Made by a program: the position numbers and the translations under genes
Notes under the pieces: generated by a model
What the model was told of the DNA's origin: nothing
The model's input: only the letters and a program-made list of their open reading frames with translations
Database searches by the model: none
Shown: piece after piece, positions 5,797-7,384 of the stretch
Position numbering within the stretch: position 1 is the stretch's first letter
How the letters are laid out: every line of letters starts with the position of its first letter
Assembly: GCA_018623955.1 (NCBI GenBank)
Contig: JAAZUX010000035.1
Span: forward strand, 1-7,384
Source: Flavobacteriaceae bacterium
GTDB taxonomy: Bacteria > Bacteroidota > Bacteroidia > Flavobacteriales > Flavobacteriaceae
Direction: 5' to 3'
DNA length: 7,384 nucleotides

Positions 5797-6006
5797 ATGC
5801 GTATATTGATCTCATGTTTGTTGATACTACTGACGGTTGCAGAGGCTTCCGCTCAGTGTTCTATGTGTAGGGCAGTTTTGGAATCGGGGGAGGCACAAGA
5901 GACAGCCAAAGGAATCAATAATGGTATCATTTATTTAATGGCCATTCCCTACCTTTTGGTTGGTTTTGTGGGTTACCAAATTTTCAAGCTCCTAAAAAAA
6001 GAATAA
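5797..6006 (+). CDS. Small membrane-anchored CxxC protein of unknown function
   Basis: The 69-residue product has a clear signal peptide (MRILISCLLILLTVAEASAQ, likely cut after ASA), then a short presumed periplasmic stretch starting CSMCRAVLESGEAQETAKG, one membrane helix (about 45-64, IIYLMAIPYLLVGFVGYQIF) and a basic end KLLKKE. The mature N-terminus would carry CSMC, a CxxC pair with a methionine inside, suitable for copper binding or thiol exchange (inference). ASAQC is a poor lipobox, so a lipoprotein is less likely. The gene is 4 nt after DUF420 and is the last gene of the oxidase operon, so a part in oxidase copper or thiol handling is plausible. I recall similar small proteins next to DUF420 in other Bacteroidota, but know of no assigned function. 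That the reading frame is a real gene is supported by spacing, signal peptide and helix. Confidence 0.8.
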   Translation: MRILISCLLILLTVAEASAQCSMCRAVLESGEAQETAKGINNGIIYLMAIPYLLVGFVGYQIFKLLKKE

Positions 6007-6031
6007 AATACCTCTTAGCAATTAATATTCT

Positions 6032-6067
6032 TTTCGGGCGTTATCTTTTAAGTAAGTAGTAACTTTG
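6032..6067 (+). promoter_or_regulatory. Candidate promoter of the ABC transporter operon
   Basis: TAACTTTG at 6060-6067 is an exact TAnnTTTG -7 element, 20 nt before the ATG at 6088. The -33 side is weak: only TTTC (6032-6035), 24 nt upstream. Transcription would start near 6073. The 81-nt gap after the oxidase operon (6007-6087) holds this candidate and an AT-rich 9-bp inverted repeat (aaaagaata 5997-6005 / tattctttt 6026-6034) that may be a weak terminator. Confidence 0.55.
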
Positions 6068-6087
6068 GCCACAGAAAAATCATTAGC

Positions 6088-6789
6088 ATGATCAACATCA
6101 AAAATCTTCACAAATCCTATAAGATGGGAGACAGTTCACTACATGTTCTCAAAGGGATTGATTTGGATATCAAAGAAGGAGAGTTGGTGGCCATCATGGG
6201 ATCATCCGGATCGGGCAAATCCACACTGCTCAACATACTGGGAATGCTCGATTTGGCAGATGAAGGAAAATACGTACTCGACAATGTATTGATTGAAGGT
6301 TTGACCGAAACCACTGCAGCCAATTACCGCAACCAATTTTTGGGGTTTGTTTTCCAATCTTTTAACCTCATCAATTATAAAAATGCATTAGAAAATGTTG
6401 CTTTACCACTTTATTACCAGGGTTTAGGAAGAAAAATCCGACAAGCAAAAGCCTTGGAATATCTGGAAAAGGTAGGATTAAAAGATTGGGCCACACATTT
6501 ACCCAGTGAGCTTTCCGGGGGACAAAAACAAAGGGTGGCCATCGCCCGAGCCATGGCTTCTCAACCAAAAGTTCTGCTGGCCGACGAGCCCACCGGAGCA
6601 TTGGATTCCAAAACATCAAATGAAGTCATGAGTTTGATACAACAAATTAACAATGAAGGTAAAACCATTTTGGTGGTTACCCATGAATTGGATATTGCAC
6701 ACATGTGTAAAAGAATCGTTACCCTAAAAGATGGGGTCATTGTTGAAGATCAAAACGTTGACCAGGTTATTGTTGGGAATCATGTTTAG
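6088..6789 (+). CDS. ABC transporter ATP-binding protein, MacB/LolD type
   Basis: This 233-residue cytoplasmic ATPase belongs to the MacB/LolD/FtsE group. All motifs are intact: Walker A GSSGSGKST (38-46), Q-loop FVFQSFNL (Gln90), signature LSGGQKQR (142-149), Walker B VLLADEPTGALD (162-173, catalytic Glu167) and H-switch His199 (VVTHE). The ADEPTGALDSKT form and the length of about 230 residues are normal for the group. It partners the MacB-like permease that starts at 6782 inside its last codons (8-nt overlap), so the two are translationally coupled. Members of this group do not simply pump solutes across the inner membrane; they drive mechanical movement of a periplasmic domain for lipoprotein sorting, efflux of peptides or macrolides, or signalling. 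The substrate cannot be told from the sequence. It has its own candidate promoter and is probably not part of the oxidase operon. Confidence 0.95.
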   Translation: MINIKNLHKSYKMGDSSLHVLKGIDLDIKEGELVAIMGSSGSGKSTLLNILGMLDLADEGKYVLDNVLIEGLTETTAANYRNQFLGFVFQSFNLINYKNALENVALPLYYQGLGRKIRQAKALEYLEKVGLKDWATHLPSELSGGQKQRVAIARAMASQPKVLLADEPTGALDSKTSNEVMSLIQQINNEGKTILVVTHELDIAHMCKRIVTLKDGVIVEDQNVDQVIVGNHV

Positions 6790-7384
6790 CAGAGACCGTT
6801 GGCAAGAAATTTTTGAAACCATTCGCAAGAACAGGCTCAGAACTTTTTTGTCTGGTTTTACGGTGGCTTTGGGGATTTTTATTTTCATCGTTCTCTTTGG
6901 ATTTGGGAATGGATTAAAAAACACCTTCAAACAGTTTTTTTTAGATGACGCTACCAATACATTATGGGTCTATCCCGGTAAGACTTCCAAACCTTATCGC
7001 GGATTCAAAGCCAACAGAAGGATAGAATTTGAAAACAGTGATTTGGAAGATATCAAAGACAATTTCAAATTTTTCTTAGAGGGCATTACACCCAGAATCA
7101 ACAGAAGTGCGCGGGTGAGGTATAAGGGAGAATCGGACAACTACTCTACCCGAGCGGTAGCTCCTGACCATCAGTACATAGAAAAAACCCTCATAATGAA
7201 GGGTCGGTTCATCAATCAGGATGACTTAGATAAAAAGACCAAAAACATAGTCATCGGTCGTTTGGTGACCAAGGATCTTTTTAAGAATGAAGACCCCATC
7301 GGAAAATATTTAGAAATAGGATCCAGTGCTTTCAAGGTCGTTGGCGTGTTTCAGGATCAAAGTGGAGATCGAGAGGAAAGATTG
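6782..7384 (+). CDS. MacB-like ABC transporter permease, N-terminal part (runs off window)
   Basis: An open frame of 201 codons runs from ATG 6782 to the last base. The product starts MFSRDRWQEIFETIRKNRLR, the amphipathic start typical of MacB/LolC/FtsX permeases. Next comes one membrane helix (about residues 21-43, FLSGFTVALGIFIFIVLFGF), then GNGLKNTFKQFF and a long periplasmic domain of the MacB_PCD type (residues 45 onward). That domain contains RAVAPDHQYIEKTLIMKGRF, IVIGRLVTKDLFKNEDPIGK and FKVVGVF, all usual for this domain. The remaining three membrane helices are expected beyond the window. It overlaps the ATPase stop by 8 nt and should form the transporter with it. No cysteine is seen in the visible part. 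The assignment to the MacB permease superfamily is firm; the cargo is unknown. Confidence 0.92.
   Translation, partial: MFSRDRWQEIFETIRKNRLRTFLSGFTVALGIFIFIVLFGFGNGLKNTFKQFFLDDATNTLWVYPGKTSKPYRGFKANRRIEFENSDLEDIKDNFKFFLEGITPRINRSARVRYKGESDNYSTRAVAPDHQYIEKTLIMKGRFINQDDLDKKTKNIVIGRLVTKDLFKNEDPIGKYLEIGSSAFKVVGVFQDQSGDREERL

Noticed and set aside
5997..6034. Terminator after the oxidase operon (aaaagaata / tattctttt)
   Set aside because: The 9-bp stem has a single G-C pair and a 20-nt loop, so it would be unstable. It is noted in the promoter entry but not called.

Overview
The window reads as chromosomal DNA of a flavobacterium (Bacteroidota, most likely Flavobacteriaceae). This rests on three things: the acidic, proline-rich TonB-like proteins; promoters with the Bacteroidota-type TAnnTTTG -7 element; and a cytochrome oxidase gene order (heme O synthase, two subunit III genes, subunit IV, SCO, DUF420) typical of that group. 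The genus cannot be settled from the sequence alone.

Layout. Positions 2-109 are the last 35 codons of a TonB-family gene, followed by a very strong hairpin terminator (126-160). A second, paralogous TonB gene starts at 227. Its reading frame ends at 838 because a deletion of about 50 nt (inferred) has removed part of the TonB C-terminal domain and shifted the frame. The lost C-terminal tail is still intact, out of frame, at 780-887. From a good Bacteroidota promoter (922-953) runs a tight eight-gene set on the + strand (968-6006): cyoE/ctaB, a five-helix COX3, a long COX3 with a large insert, COX4, a cysteine-free SCO/thioredoxin-like membrane protein, a canonical SCO, a DUF420 (CtaM-like) protein and a 69-residue CxxC membrane protein. 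Gaps are at most 39 nt and some genes overlap or nearly abut, so this looks like one operon, perhaps with an internal promoter before the long COX3. After an 81-nt gap with its own promoter candidate comes a MacB/LolD-type ABC transporter operon: the ATPase (6088-6789), then a MacB-like permease that overlaps it by 8 nt and runs off the end of the window.

How the genes work together. The central operon supplies heme (CyoE makes heme O, the precursor of heme A), small membrane subunits (III, III', IV) and copper or assembly factors (SCO, probably DUF420, possibly the cysteine-free SCO-like protein and the CSMC mini-protein) for a caa3/aa3-type terminal oxidase. The catalytic subunits I and II are not in this window and must be encoded elsewhere. 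The flanking TonB and ABC genes are separate transcription units.

Most of the window is ordinary flavobacterial housekeeping. The points worth a second look are the broken TonB paralog with its probable short-repeat deletion, the cysteine-free SCO-like protein beside a normal SCO, and the uncharacterised CSMC mini-protein that closes the operon. I saw no mobile element, CRISPR array, tRNA or rRNA, and no convincing minus-strand gene.
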